Part shown: in pieces, positions 6,572 to 13,923 of the stretch
Numbering within the stretch: the stretch's first letter is position 1
Layout: every line of letters begins with the position of its first letter
DNA from: a virus
Length of the DNA: 22,475 nucleotides
Virus record (IMG/VR): IMGVR_UViG_3300043331_001812
Location: 1 to 22,475 of that record
Strand: one strand, 5' to 3'
Program-made: the position numbers and the translations under genes
Notes under the pieces: model-generated
Seen by the model: only the letters and a program-made list of their open reading frames with translations
Told to the model about the DNA's origin: nothing
Database searches by the model: none

Positions 6572-8513
6572 GGCCATGGGGGTGGCGGACCGTGCCGTCA
6601 TCCCCCTGAGCCTGCCGTTCATGGAGGACCAGGCACTGTATGGTGCGCCGCGCGACGTGCTGCGCTGCGCCGGCAAGACGGTGGTGCTGGACACGGAGAC
6701 CACCGGGCTGGACTGGTGGCGGGATCAGATGGTGGGGCTGGCGGTGTGGTGCCCGGAGGCGCAGGTCAAGGTGTTCATCCCGACTTTGACCGCCTCCGAG
6801 CGCGTGGAGGTCAAGGAGGCGGTCCGAGTGACCGCCTCCAACCCCGACACCCGCATCCTGGCCCACAATCTGAAGTTTGACGCGCACTTCTTGGAGCTCA
6901 GGCTCTGGGAGGTCAACTGCAAGCTGCTGGACACGGCCGTGATGCTACACTTGCAGGACTCGCGACAGCGCAAGAGCCTGGCAGCGGCGGAGCAGCGCTG
7001 GCTGGGCACCCGCACCAAGGAGCACTATCGCGGGGACCAGGCCGAGGTACACCGCATGCCACTGGGCGCAATGGCGGAGTATGCCATCAACGACTGCCGC
7101 ATCACAGCCCTGCTGGCGCAACGGCTTGCGCCGGAGCTGGCGCAGCTCAAGCTCACCACCCTGCTGCGGATGCAGATGCAGTATGTGCGGCTGCTGCAGC
7201 GCATCGAGGCACGCGGCATGCTGCTGGACGAGACGTTTGTGGTACGCGCGCTGGCGCGTTTCCAGCGCAACCTGGTGGCCATGGAGCAGGAGCTGTTTGC
7301 TGCCATCCCTGGCAAGCGGGTGTTCAACTGGCGCAGCGACGAGCAGCTCAGTCACGCCGTGTACGACTGGTATGGCTGGGAGCGACCCAAGAACCCCTAC
7401 GCGGACGCGGATGGGGTGGACCGCAGTCGGTTTGCGGATCGCGGCAAGTACAACTCCACCAGCACCAGTGCCTTCCTGCTCATGGAGAAAGCAGAGCACC
7501 CGCTGGGTGGGCTGATCATGGCCATGCGTGAGACCGACAAACTGGCCACCACGCTGCAGTCCTGGCACGACCTGGCAGACCACTCCAGTGGGCAGGCGGT
7601 GCTGCATACCTCCTTCAACGAGAACGGCACCCGCACCGGCCGGCTGAGCAGCAGTCGCCCCAACTGGCAGAACATGCCGAGCGACGTGCGCACGCGCGAG
7701 ACGCAGTCGGTGTACTCCGGCGGCACCACGCGCGAGGCAGAGTACAACCTGCGGCTGGCTATCCGTGCTCGACCGGGAAACGTGCTGCTGAGTGTGGACC
7801 ACAAGCAGCAGGAGATGAAACTGTTCGCAGTGATCGCCAAAATCCCGCAGATGCTGGAGGCCATCAAGCAGCGTCTGGACATCCACGCGGAGATCGCCAA
7901 GAGCGTGTGGCCGGAGGACATCGCACGCGACCCCAGCTGCCTCAAGGTGCGCCGGGAGTGGTCCAAGACCATCGGCTTTGGACTGCTGTACGGTGGCACC
8001 ACCGGCTCCCTGGAGCACCGTCTCAACAAGAGCCGCGACGAGGCAGCCGCCATCGCGGCTGCCTACTGGGAGCGCTTCCCACGCATCCTGCCGTTTCTGC
8101 ACGAGACGGTGGAGGAGTGCAAGCAGCACAAGCTGGTGCGCTACTGGTCCGGGCGCATCTGGCGCGAGGAGGACGAGCAGCACATGTACAAGGGCACCAA
8201 CGCCAAGGTGCAAGGTGGCGCGGCGGACCTGATGGCCATCGCGGCCATGCGCTGCCAGGCGCACTTGGACGGATACGGCAGCGGTGCGGGAATCGCCAGC
8301 ATCATCCACGATGAGCTGTTGTTCGAGCTGCCGGCCGAACAGCTGACAGACGCGGTGGTGGCGGACTTGCAGCGCACCATGGAGGTGGAGGATCTGTTCG
8401 GGGTGCCGTTCGGCACGGACGTCAAGGCTGGACCCAGCTATGGGTCCATGGGCGACTTGGTCGAGTTTCGCGCGCAGCTGCAAGGAGGGACACATGCGCT
8501 GGCTGAGCATTGA
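6549..8513 (+). CDS. polA: Family A DNA polymerase with 3'-5' exonuclease
   Basis: The 654-residue replicative polymerase has exonuclease motifs VVLDTETTGL (45-54), HNLKFD (106-111) and YAINDCR (178-184), giving the DEDD-type proofreading site. Polymerase motif A is VDHKQQEMK (416-424), motif B is the O-helix from R469 through KTIGFGLLYG (473-482), and motif C is IIHDELLF (585-592). Motif A normally reads close to DYSQIELR. Here the Asp and Glu are kept, but Ser is Lys and Ile is Gln. The O-helix has Phe (477), as in Pol I. There is no 5'-3' exonuclease domain, which is normal for phage enzymes. The ATG at 6549 follows GAGGGAG near 6536. Confidence 0.93.
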   Translation: MAKRKSSKAMGVADRAVIPLSLPFMEDQALYGAPRDVLRCAGKTVVLDTETTGLDWWRDQMVGLAVWCPEAQVKVFIPTLTASERVEVKEAVRVTASNPDTRILAHNLKFDAHFLELRLWEVNCKLLDTAVMLHLQDSRQRKSLAAAEQRWLGTRTKEHYRGDQAEVHRMPLGAMAEYAINDCRITALLAQRLAPELAQLKLTTLLRMQMQYVRLLQRIEARGMLLDETFVVRALARFQRNLVAMEQELFAAIPGKRVFNWRSDEQLSHAVYDWYGWERPKNPYADADGVDRSRFADRGKYNSTSTSAFLLMEKAEHPLGGLIMAMRETDKLATTLQSWHDLADHSSGQAVLHTSFNENGTRTGRLSSSRPNWQNMPSDVRTRETQSVYSGGTTREAEYNLRLAIRARPGNVLLSVDHKQQEMKLFAVIAKIPQMLEAIKQRLDIHAEIAKSVWPEDIARDPSCLKVRREWSKTIGFGLLYGGTTGSLEHRLNKSRDEAAAIAAAYWERFPRILPFLHETVEECKQHKLVRYWSGRIWREEDEQHMYKGTNAKVQGGAADLMAIAAMRCQAHLDGYGSGAGIASIIHDELLFELPAEQLTDAVVADLQRTMEVEDLFGVPFGTDVKAGPSYGSMGDLVEFRAQLQGGTHALAEH

Positions 8514-8634
8514 CTTGCGGAGCTACTACAAGAGCATCTGGATTGGACCCCTGCTGCTCACCTGGTGCATCCCAGTGGGTGAGCCGTGGTGGAAGGTTTC
8601 TGAGCCAGCTCTCTGCTGGCGACCGGAAGGATAG
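8494..8634 (+). CDS. Very small hydrophobic protein
   Basis: The product is 46 residues. The ATG at 8494 lies six bases after a strong AAGGAGG (8482-8488 region), inside the last codons of the polymerase gene. One hydrophobic stretch, IWIGPLLLTWCIPVG, could insert in the membrane, and the protein is rich in Trp. No family is recognised. The strong ribosome binding site and the following gene with its own site argue that it is translated. Confidence 0.5.
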   Translation: MRWLSIDLRSYYKSIWIGPLLLTWCIPVGEPWWKVSEPALCWRPEG

Positions 8635-8644
8635 GAGGCATACC

Positions 8645-8761
8645 ATGAGCGAACGACAGAAGGAGCTGTTGGGGATCTTTCTCGGAACGGTGGTCATCAT
8701 CGCGAGTACGCTGGGCACGCTGCTGTTCGGCATGCTGACACAGGGCTGGCGCTTTCCATGA
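8645..8761 (+). CDS. Single-pass membrane mini-protein
   Basis: The product is 38 residues: a short polar N-terminus (MSERQKELL) and one clear transmembrane helix (GIFLGTVVIIASTLGTLLFG). AGGAGG at 8633-8638 is ideally placed for the ATG at 8645. It ends with an ATGA overlap into the next gene. Size and topology are common among phage membrane peptides, including holin-like and superinfection-exclusion proteins, but nothing specific identifies it. Confidence 0.6.
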   Translation: MSERQKELLGIFLGTVVIIASTLGTLLFGMLTQGWRFP

Positions 8762-9210
8762 GCACCCAGACTGTGTCCCAGGAGCACTTGCTCAACGAGC
8801 TAAAATTGAATCAGCGCGCGGCGGAGCGCATGCTGTGGGTGGCACTCAACAGCGCGCACGAGCGCCGGCTGCTGGCGGGACGGCAGCTGGGCTGGTGGAC
8901 GGAGAACGGGCAGGTGCAGGTGGCAGTTGCCGGACATGCTCTGGCACGTGTGTGGTCGCCGGCCACCGACTGGGCGGACGCCATGCTGCTGTTCAAGCGG
9001 CTGTCGGACGTAGGCTATCAGCTGGACATCCGTGGCGACCGTGAGCTGTGGCAGATGTGGCAGCGCATCGGCGGTGGCGGCGTGGTGACGCTCACCACCC
9101 CCAGCTGGCAGTTCCTGCTGAGCGGACCACCCCAGCCGTCCACCGTCACGGCCGGCTGTCTGAAGGCAGCCCACCCACAGAACGGGAGACGGCGACGTGC
9201 TTCCGGGTGA
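8758..9210 (+). CDS. Unknown protein, mixed alpha/beta
   Basis: The product is 150 residues from an ATG overlapping the preceding stop. A helical N-terminal third (LNELKLNQRAAERMLWVAL) is followed by Trp-rich strands and a basic tail that ends in RRRRASG. There are no membrane helices, metal sites or nucleotide motifs. The C-terminal 40 residues are low in hydrophobics and may be disordered. I do not recognise a family. It sits among small membrane proteins, so a partner role is possible but unsupported. Confidence 0.6.
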   Translation: MSTQTVSQEHLLNELKLNQRAAERMLWVALNSAHERRLLAGRQLGWWTENGQVQVAVAGHALARVWSPATDWADAMLLFKRLSDVGYQLDIRGDRELWQMWQRIGGGGVVTLTTPSWQFLLSGPPQPSTVTAGCLKAAHPQNGRRRRASG

Positions 9211-9220
9211 GGAGGAGGCA

Positions 9221-9403
9221 ATGAGCTCAAGCGGGATGCTGGGTGCGGCGGTGATCGCCATGGGCACCCTGTTGCTGGGCGCACTGGTAGCCACCCTGAT
9301 GATCGCGGCCGGTCTGCGAGACTACCTGTGGCTGGGACTGACCGTGTTCGCAGTCAGCTACCTGGCGTTCACGGCTGCGCTGGTGCGCGGACGACAGCGA
9401 TGA
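9221..9403 (+). CDS. Two-helix membrane protein
   Basis: The product is 60 residues. The ATG at 9221 is chosen over a GTG at 9197 because a GAGGAGGAGG tract sits just upstream. Two hydrophobic helices (about 5-28 and 35-53) are split by a short polar turn (LRDYL), and the end is basic (RGRQR). This two-helix hairpin layout is that of small holins but is not diagnostic. It overlaps the next gene by ATGA. Confidence 0.6.
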   Translation: MSSSGMLGAAVIAMGTLLLGALVATLMIAAGLRDYLWLGLTVFAVSYLAFTAALVRGRQR

Positions 9404-9519
9404 GCACTGGACCGCGCGCACCCAACTGCGTGACGGCGCTGATCGTGGTGGCCGGAATGCTGGCGTATTGCATTGGGCTGGGGATCGTCTACTGGGCACT
9501 GCAGAATCTGCTGCCCTAG
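9400..9519 (+). CDS. Single-pass membrane mini-protein
   Basis: The product is 39 residues with one hydrophobic helix (ALIVVAGMLAYCIGLGIVYW), starting at an ATG that overlaps the previous stop. The ribosome binding site is weak, so translation probably depends on coupling. No family is recognised. It is one of a series of tiny membrane genes between the polymerase gene and 10280. Confidence 0.5.
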   Translation: MSTGPRAPNCVTALIVVAGMLAYCIGLGIVYWALQNLLP

Positions 9520-9533
9520 TGGGGTGAGCTGGC

Positions 9534-10280
9534 ATGAAGTGGATTGTTGACGGCCGAGAGTACGACATCGTACGACTGAGCGCACTGCTGGGGCTGCTCA
9601 CAGCCTTGACAGTGCTGGGGCTGGGGCTGCTGGCACGCTGGGGCTGGCAGCTCACAGCCCTGCTGGCTGGCACGGCCGGCTGCATGGCGGCAGCTGGGGC
9701 GGTGGGTGCCTTCCTGGCGGACCTGCTGCTGAATGCGCTGGCGCAGGGCAGGCTCAAGCGTGCCCGCATGCGCGCGGCCGCAGCCCACTACGCGCGCTGG
9801 GCCAGCGCAGCCGAGCCAGAGCCAGGGCTGCTGCGGACCATGGACGTCAACTACAAGGGTCAGCGCCGCGAGATCCGCTGGCTGGAGGACGACCAGCCCA
9901 GCGCGCGTGCCTACCGGGCGTGCCTGGTAGAGCTGGTGCGCACGGCCCAGGACGTGTGGCGGCACTCCAGCGAGGAGCCACGCCGCACCGGGCTGACGGA
10001 GCAGGACCTGGTGGGGGAGGGACGCATGTTCGAGCGCAAGCGCGACTACCTCAAGGCCATCCGGGTCTTGGCGGACATGCAGCTGGTGCAGCGCGAGAAC
10101 GGTCTGCCCACCCGGCTGGCGGACGGCTGGAGCTATGCGCGCGCCATGAGCTACCTGCGGGAGCAGGCACCCCTCCCGGACCTGCCGGATCCCCCACCCC
10201 TATGGAACAGCGTAAAAGCCAGGGAAAAGCGTCCCCCGGAGTCCCCCGGCGACCCGGCTGCAGGCGCTCAGGCGGTGTGA
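9534..10280 (+). CDS. Membrane-anchored protein with possible winged helix
   Basis: The product is 248 residues. Two transmembrane segments (about 15-34 and 38-66) are followed by a basic, cytoplasm-type region. Residues about 125-210 look like a winged-helix domain: a helix, then YLKAIRVLADMQLVQ as a probable recognition helix leading into a strand-turn-strand wing. The C-terminal 35 residues are Pro-rich. GGGGTGA near 9519 precedes the ATG at 9534. If the winged helix binds DNA, the protein could tether phage DNA to the membrane. It could equally be a protein-protein module. It is the last gene before the intergenic control island. Confidence 0.65.
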   Translation: MKWIVDGREYDIVRLSALLGLLTALTVLGLGLLARWGWQLTALLAGTAGCMAAAGAVGAFLADLLLNALAQGRLKRARMRAAAAHYARWASAAEPEPGLLRTMDVNYKGQRREIRWLEDDQPSARAYRACLVELVRTAQDVWRHSSEEPRRTGLTEQDLVGEGRMFERKRDYLKAIRVLADMQLVQRENGLPTRLADGWSYARAMSYLREQAPLPDLPDPPPLWNSVKAREKRPPESPGDPAAGAQAV

Positions 10281-10289
10281 GCGGACATC

Positions 10290-10307
10290 ACTAGGATTGG
10301 CTTTACG
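10290..10307 (+). promoter_or_regulatory. Shared intergenic motif, copy 1
   Basis: The sequence ACTAGGATTGGCTTTACG recurs at 21625-21643 with one substitution and one inserted base. Both copies start at or just after the stop codon of the last gene of an operon. The shorter core CTTTACG also occurs at 10460-10466 and at 10552-10558. It may be a phage regulatory or promoter element. Confidence 0.45.
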
Positions 10308-10345
10308 GTCTGGAAGGTCGTTTCGCCTGTCTCCCCTACCCTACT

Positions 10346-10365
10346 GGGCTCCTAGAGGCTCCTAG
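10346..10365. repeat. Tandem ten-base repeat with CTAG
   Basis: GGGCTCCTAG is followed directly by AGGCTCCTAG, nine of ten bases alike. The CTAG core recurs at 10291-10294 and 10488-10491, giving four copies in about 200 bases, while it is sparse in the rest of the window. This could be an operator with repeated half-sites. Confidence 0.4.
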
Positions 10366-10421
10366 TGTGTTTTCCGTCGGGTAAGCATAAAGCCCAAAAA
10401 GCACCGAATAGGTCTGGGAAA

Positions 10422-10456
10422 CGCGGGTGGTCGGCCGGATAAGCTGCCCACCCGCG
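10422..10456 (+). terminator. Strong hairpin, possible terminator
   Basis: CGCGGGTGG at 10422-10430 pairs perfectly with CCACCCGCG at 10448-10456 around a 17-base loop. The bases after the stem (CTCCTTTACG) include only three consecutive T, so it is a weak intrinsic terminator at best. Its place just ahead of a promoter candidate suits insulation of the upstream operon. Confidence 0.4.
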
Positions 10457-10460
10457 CTCC

Positions 10461-10489
10461 TTTACGAGAGCTACTGACTACAGTACACT
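10461..10489 (+). promoter_or_regulatory. Sigma70-like promoter candidate
   Basis: TTTACG (10461-10466) and TACACT (10484-10489) are separated by exactly 17 bases. Each hexamer matches the sigma70 consensus at four of six positions. The first gene of the next operon starts 51 bases downstream at 10540. The -35 box overlaps a CTTTACG motif copy. Confidence 0.45.
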
Positions 10490-10539
10490 AGGGGACCAAT
10501 CCCACACCATCCTACCCGAGCGAGAGGCAGAAGGAGCCA

Positions 10540-10710
10540 ATGACCGGCCATCTTTACGTACCACGTCAGCACCCCAAGCCCAAGGAACTGCTCCCCATGG
10601 GCGCATTGGCGCGTCAGGACCCCGCCTGGTGGCAGCGCGCCATGCTCCGGGTGCACTGGGCTGCAGCCCACGCGCGCATGCGGCGCAGGAGCGCACCCCA
10701 CCGTGCCTGA
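10540..10710 (+). CDS. Small basic unknown protein
   Basis: The product is 56 residues: it starts MTGHLYVPRQHPKPKELL and ends in a basic stretch rich in Arg and His. AAGGAG at 10531-10536 lies just before the ATG, a slightly short spacing. It is the first gene after the promoter candidate at 10461 and overlaps the next gene by eight bases. The composition suggests nucleic-acid binding, but there is no motif. Confidence 0.55.
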   Translation: MTGHLYVPRQHPKPKELLPMGALARQDPAWWQRAMLRVHWAAAHARMRRRSAPHRA

Positions 10711-11032
10711 AGAATTTCTTAAGGTGGATGAGAACACCTCCCTGCGACTGCTGCTCGCACCGGAGGGACTGGCGTACCTGGTGGAGGGACTGGGCCGACT
10801 GCGCGGGCTGGAGCGCGTACAGCTGGCCTACGCACCCAGCACCGACCAGTGGGCCGTCAGCGACGCAGCCACCGGACAGACCATGCTACTCGCCAGCGAG
10901 CTCAAGCTGGACCGCCTGAGCGCCGAGCGCATGCTACGTGCCTATCTGACCAGCACCGCACCCCTGCTGTTCCACACCCCGGACCGACCCCAGCGTCACA
11001 ACAACCAGGACCTATGGACGCTCATCGAGTGA
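10703..11032 (+). CDS. Unknown protein
   Basis: The product is 109 residues from a GTG at 10703 with GGAG near 10688, a rather distant site. The sequence looks like a soluble alpha/beta protein with a strand (SLRLLLAPEGLAYLVEGL), a helix, and a second helix (LKLDRLSAERMLRAYL). There are no metal sites or membrane segments. No family is recognised. It overlaps both neighbours, fitting the coupled operon. Confidence 0.65.
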   Translation: MPEEFLKVDENTSLRLLLAPEGLAYLVEGLGRLRGLERVQLAYAPSTDQWAVSDAATGQTMLLASELKLDRLSAERMLRAYLTSTAPLLFHTPDRPQRHNNQDLWTLIE

Positions 11033-11235
11033 CCCCACCCGCACCCACCCCACCCACACCTCAGAGCATTGTGCGTGGCGGCGACCCGGACGCACCCTGT
11101 CCCTGTGGCGGCAGCTACCACCTGCGCTGGCAGGCGGGTGCCTGGCACCTGAGCTCCAGCGCCGGCGAGGACGTGGTGCTGGAGTGTCCCTTTTGCCTGC
11201 GACCGCTGTACCCACCCTCAGGAGCCACCCCATGA
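11014..11235 (+). CDS. Small zinc-ribbon protein
   Basis: The product is 73 residues if it starts at the ATG at 11014. A GTG at 11029 overlapping the previous stop is an alternative. A Pro-Thr-rich N-terminus precedes a four-Cys site: CPCGG near residue 30 and CPFC near residue 60, with beta strands between. It overlaps the next gene by ATGA. Function is unknown beyond probable zinc binding. Confidence 0.6.
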   Translation: MDAHRVTPPAPTPPTPQSIVRGGDPDAPCPCGGSYHLRWQAGAWHLSSSAGEDVVLECPFCLRPLYPPSGATP

Positions 11236-11477
11236 GCTACACCCGCAGCTGCAAGTGCGGCAACTACACCACCAGCGGGGACCGTTCGCACCCGCAGTGC
11301 AGCGCTTGCGCCAAGTGCGGCACGGTGCCCCACATCATCCCGCAGCGCGCACCCCAGCCCATCCCACACTACTGGGTGATGCGCTACGAGCAACACACCG
11401 GTCAGGAGTACCAGCTGTGCCTGCGCTGCCAGGCCACGCGTGCCGTGCCGCTGCCGACCGGCTGGGTGCGCACATGA
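11232..11477 (+). CDS. Small multi-cysteine zinc-binding protein
   Basis: The product is 81 residues. AGGAG at 11219-11223 serves the ATG at 11232. Cys pairs occur as CKCG near residue 8, CSACAKCG near 24-30 and CLRC near 65-68, enough for one or two zinc sites. Between them lies an aromatic strand region (HYWVMRYEQHTG). No named family is recognised. It is one of three successive zinc-ribbon genes interrupted by a membrane protein. Confidence 0.6.
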   Translation: MSYTRSCKCGNYTTSGDRSHPQCSACAKCGTVPHIIPQRAPQPIPHYWVMRYEQHTGQEYQLCLRCQATRAVPLPTGWVRT

Positions 11478-11495
11478 GTCAGGAGGAGGCAACCC

Positions 11496-11678
11496 ATGGG
11501 AACACTGCTCACACTGGTGATCGCCATCGTCGTGTTCTACCTGCTGTACCTGCTCATCGGCTACCTGCCCAACCCACCCAGCTCCCCACCCATCAAGCAG
11601 GTGCTGTACATCCTGCTGATCCTGATGGCGGTGCTGTGGCTGGTGGAGCGCTTCCTGGGCGGACAGCTGCTACCTTGA
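11496..11678 (+). CDS. Two-helix membrane protein
   Basis: The product is 60 residues. AGGAGGAGG lies just upstream of the ATG at 11496. Two strongly hydrophobic helices (LLTLVIAIVVFYLLYLLIGY and VLYILLILMAVLWLV) flank a Pro-rich loop (PNPPSSPPIK). It resembles phage membrane peptides and holins in size, but no lysin gene lies nearby in this window, so a lysis role is unsupported. Confidence 0.65.
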   Translation: MGTLLTLVIAIVVFYLLYLLIGYLPNPPSSPPIKQVLYILLILMAVLWLVERFLGGQLLP

Positions 11679-11932
11679 GACGCGGAAGGGGAGGCTGTCC
11701 GCACTGGGGCGAGCAGCGGCCGTGGAAGATGGTCTGCCTGGGGCTGCGCAAGGATGAGGTACGACGTGTGTACCTTTGCACCGACTGCGGCCAGACCTAT
11801 ACACCCTACAACCTTGCGCCGGCCGACTTCGACTTGCGCTGGCGTGTGTGGCTGATGCAAGCTACCATCTGGCAGTGGAAGCACTCCCCGCTGCAGCCCA
11901 ACGGGCACGTCATCTATCGGAGGCGCGCATGA
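11675..11932 (+). CDS. Small zinc-ribbon-like protein
   Basis: The product is 85 residues from a TTG at 11675 overlapping the previous TGA. An ATG at 11729 would give a shorter form. The TTG start is preferred because it keeps CPHWG, which pairs with CTDCG further on to form a Cys-His-Cys-Cys type site. The C-terminal half is a Trp-rich helix (LRWRVWLMQATIWQWK). The start is uncertain and the function unknown. It ends by ATGA overlap with the small terminase gene. Confidence 0.5.
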   Translation: MRRGRGGCPHWGEQRPWKMVCLGLRKDEVRRVYLCTDCGQTYTPYNLAPADFDLRWRVWLMQATIWQWKHSPLQPNGHVIYRRRA

Positions 11933-12537
11933 CCAACGGTGGGCGCAATGGTGGACCCGTCAACGAGGAGGGTCTCACCATGAAGCAGATGCGCTTTGTG
12001 GAGGAGTACCTGACCTGCTGGAACGGTAGTGAGGCCGCGCGACGTGCAGGCTATGCCGTCAAGACAGCACACGTGCAGGCTACAGACAACCTTCGAAACC
12101 CAAAGATCCGCGCAGCTATCGATCGCCGGCTGAGGGATTTCCACCTGGGTGCGGATGAGGTGCTGGCGCGCATGGCGGACCAGGCCATGACGACGCTGGA
12201 CGATCTGCTGAGTATGCGGGGTGGCAAGCTCACGCTGGATCTCACCAAGGCCAAGCGACTGGGCAAGCTGCACCTGGTCAAGAAGGTGACTACCACCAAG
12301 CAGGGCATGATCGTTGAGCTGCACGACAGTCAGCGCGCGCTGGATATGCTGGCGCGCACCCTGGGGCTGTACATCGACAAGATCGCCCCCACGGACCCAA
12401 CGGGCACCAAACCTTACGAGGCATTGACGGACGATGAGCGAGCTGCTCGAATTGCTGCCATACTTGAGCGTGCGCGAGCGCGTCGAGCTGGACAGCCTGC
12501 TGAGCCCACCGACCAAGACGCTGACGCCTCCGCCTGA
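11929..12537 (+). CDS. terS: Terminase small subunit
   Basis: The 202-residue protein matches the Terminase_2 type small subunit, which recognises phage DNA and regulates the large subunit. MKQMRFVEEYL, then GSEAARRAGY and a helix (about residues 18-65), form the helix-turn-helix region typical of this family. The central region is helical and the C-terminal tail is acidic and Ala-rich. GGAGG at 11919-11923 supports the ATG at 11929. The last 104 bases overlap terL, a larger overlap than anywhere else in the window. Confidence 0.88.
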   Translation: MTNGGRNGGPVNEEGLTMKQMRFVEEYLTCWNGSEAARRAGYAVKTAHVQATDNLRNPKIRAAIDRRLRDFHLGADEVLARMADQAMTTLDDLLSMRGGKLTLDLTKAKRLGKLHLVKKVTTTKQGMIVELHDSQRALDMLARTLGLYIDKIAPTDPTGTKPYEALTDDERAARIAAILERARARRAGQPAEPTDQDADASA

Positions 12538-13921
12538 CGGCTACGTCAACAGCGAGACCGGCAAGCGTTACACCCCGCACTCGGATGAGGAGCGGGAGTT
12601 TGTGTTCAGCGATGGTCCGCGCTATGGCCTGATCAAGGGCGGAGAGGGCAGCGGCAAGAGCGTGGCAGGCGTCATCAAGGACCTGGAGCGCGTGCGACGC
12701 GGTATGAGCGGCATCCTGGTCAGCCCGGACCTGCCGCACTTCCGCAAGAGCCTGTGGCCGGAGTTTCGGCGCTGGTGTCCGTGGGAGTGGGTGGTGCCGG
12801 AGCAGCGCTATCGCAAGAGCTTCTCCTGGGAGCCGCACGAGCCGTTCATCCTGGCGTTTCTGAATGGGGTGGTGGTGCTGTGCGGTGGCATCGAGAACCC
12901 CATCAGCTGGGAGGGCCCAAACGTCACCTGGGCTCACATGGACGAGGCACGCCGCGCCAAGAACGCGGCAGCCCTCAAGGTGCTGGACGGCCGTGTGCGC
13001 ATCGCCGGACCAGGTGCTGAGCCACCGGCACTGTGGCTGACCACCACCCCCAAGCGCAACTGGCTGTACGAGTACTTTGGACCGGAGGGCATCGCCGGCG
13101 ACGAGAGCCACACCGAGTTCAAGAACAACATGCGGGTCATCACGCTGCGTACGATCGACAACGAGCAGGCCGGCAACCTGGCACCCGGCTACACAGCTCA
13201 GCGCCGCAACTCCCTCACCAGCGAGGAAGCGGACCAGCTGCTGGAGGCCGGCTGGGGCACCGCCTCCGAGGGGGTGGTGTATGCCACCTTCAACGAGGAC
13301 AACGTCACGACCGGCGAGCCGGATCCAGAGCAGCCCATTGAGCTGGCGGTGGATGACGGCTACATCGATCCGCGCGCCATCCTGTTCATTCAGCGCACCT
13401 CCACGCGGGTGCTGGTGTTCGACGAGCTGTACCACTCCAAGCATCTGGAGGAGGTTTGCGTACGGGAGGCCATTGACCGCTGCGCCAAGCACTTTGGCTA
13501 CACGCTCATGGATCCTGGCAAGGGCCAGAGCACGCAGCCAATCACGGCCGCGCAGTGGGCTGAGCTGCCGCCGGAGCAGCAGGCGCAGTACCGTATCACG
13601 CGGCTGCCGGAGATTGCGGTGGGCTCTCCGGAGGCCAAGGCACTGCAGGTGCACTTTCGGCGCGCCAACATCCCCATGCGAGGGGACAACCACATGGTGG
13701 TGGAGGGCATCAAGCGTGTGCGGCGCCTCATCTGCGATGGGCAGGGTGTGCGCACGCTCAAGGTGCACATCCGCTGCCGCAACCTACTGTCGGAGCTCAC
13801 GGAGGGCTATGTGTATCCGGAGACCGGCACCAAGAGTGACGACGAGAAGCCACTGGACGGCAACGACCACGCCTGTGAAGCACTGCGACACTGGGTGTGG
13901 CTGCGTGGAAGAGGAGGCTGA
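12434..13921 (+). CDS. terL: Terminase large subunit
   Basis: The 495-residue packaging motor combines an ATPase and a headful or site-specific nuclease. Walker A is GGEGSGKS (69-76), Walker B is VTWAHMDEA (164-172) and the coupling motif is WLTTTP (201-206). The RNase H-like nuclease shows acidic residues in LAVDDGYIDP (304-313), TLMDPG (357-362) and DGNDHACEALRH (475-486). The ATG at 12434 lies inside terS. It is kept because the N-terminus it gives (ELLPYLSVRERVELDSLL) resembles known large terminases. Length is normal. Confidence 0.92.
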   Translation: MSELLELLPYLSVRERVELDSLLSPPTKTLTPPPDGYVNSETGKRYTPHSDEEREFVFSDGPRYGLIKGGEGSGKSVAGVIKDLERVRRGMSGILVSPDLPHFRKSLWPEFRRWCPWEWVVPEQRYRKSFSWEPHEPFILAFLNGVVVLCGGIENPISWEGPNVTWAHMDEARRAKNAAALKVLDGRVRIAGPGAEPPALWLTTTPKRNWLYEYFGPEGIAGDESHTEFKNNMRVITLRTIDNEQAGNLAPGYTAQRRNSLTSEEADQLLEAGWGTASEGVVYATFNEDNVTTGEPDPEQPIELAVDDGYIDPRAILFIQRTSTRVLVFDELYHSKHLEEVCVREAIDRCAKHFGYTLMDPGKGQSTQPITAAQWAELPPEQQAQYRITRLPEIAVGSPEAKALQVHFRRANIPMRGDNHMVVEGIKRVRRLICDGQGVRTLKVHIRCRNLLSELTEGYVYPETGTKSDDEKPLDGNDHACEALRHWVWLRGRGG

Positions 13922-13923
13922 GC

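Larger units (their letters stand above)
10281..10539. other. Intergenic control island
   Basis: These 259 bases contain no supported gene and are richer in A and T than the flanks. They hold a conserved motif at 10290-10307, a tandem ten-base repeat at 10346-10365, a strong hairpin at 10422-10456 and a promoter candidate at 10461-10489. CACTAGGA at 10289-10296 is an exact inverted copy of TCCTAGTG at 10360-10367. The stretch separates the early operon from the next one, so it is the best place in the window for a transcription switch or an origin-like site. Confidence 0.6.

Noticed and set aside
6945-8510. Long open frame on the minus strand opposite the polymerase
   Set aside because: It has the same shadow composition and no motif, and the plus-strand polymerase motifs are clear.
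12290-13768. Long open frame on the minus strand opposite terL
   Set aside because: It is a shadow of the terminase, whose ATPase and nuclease motifs are evident.
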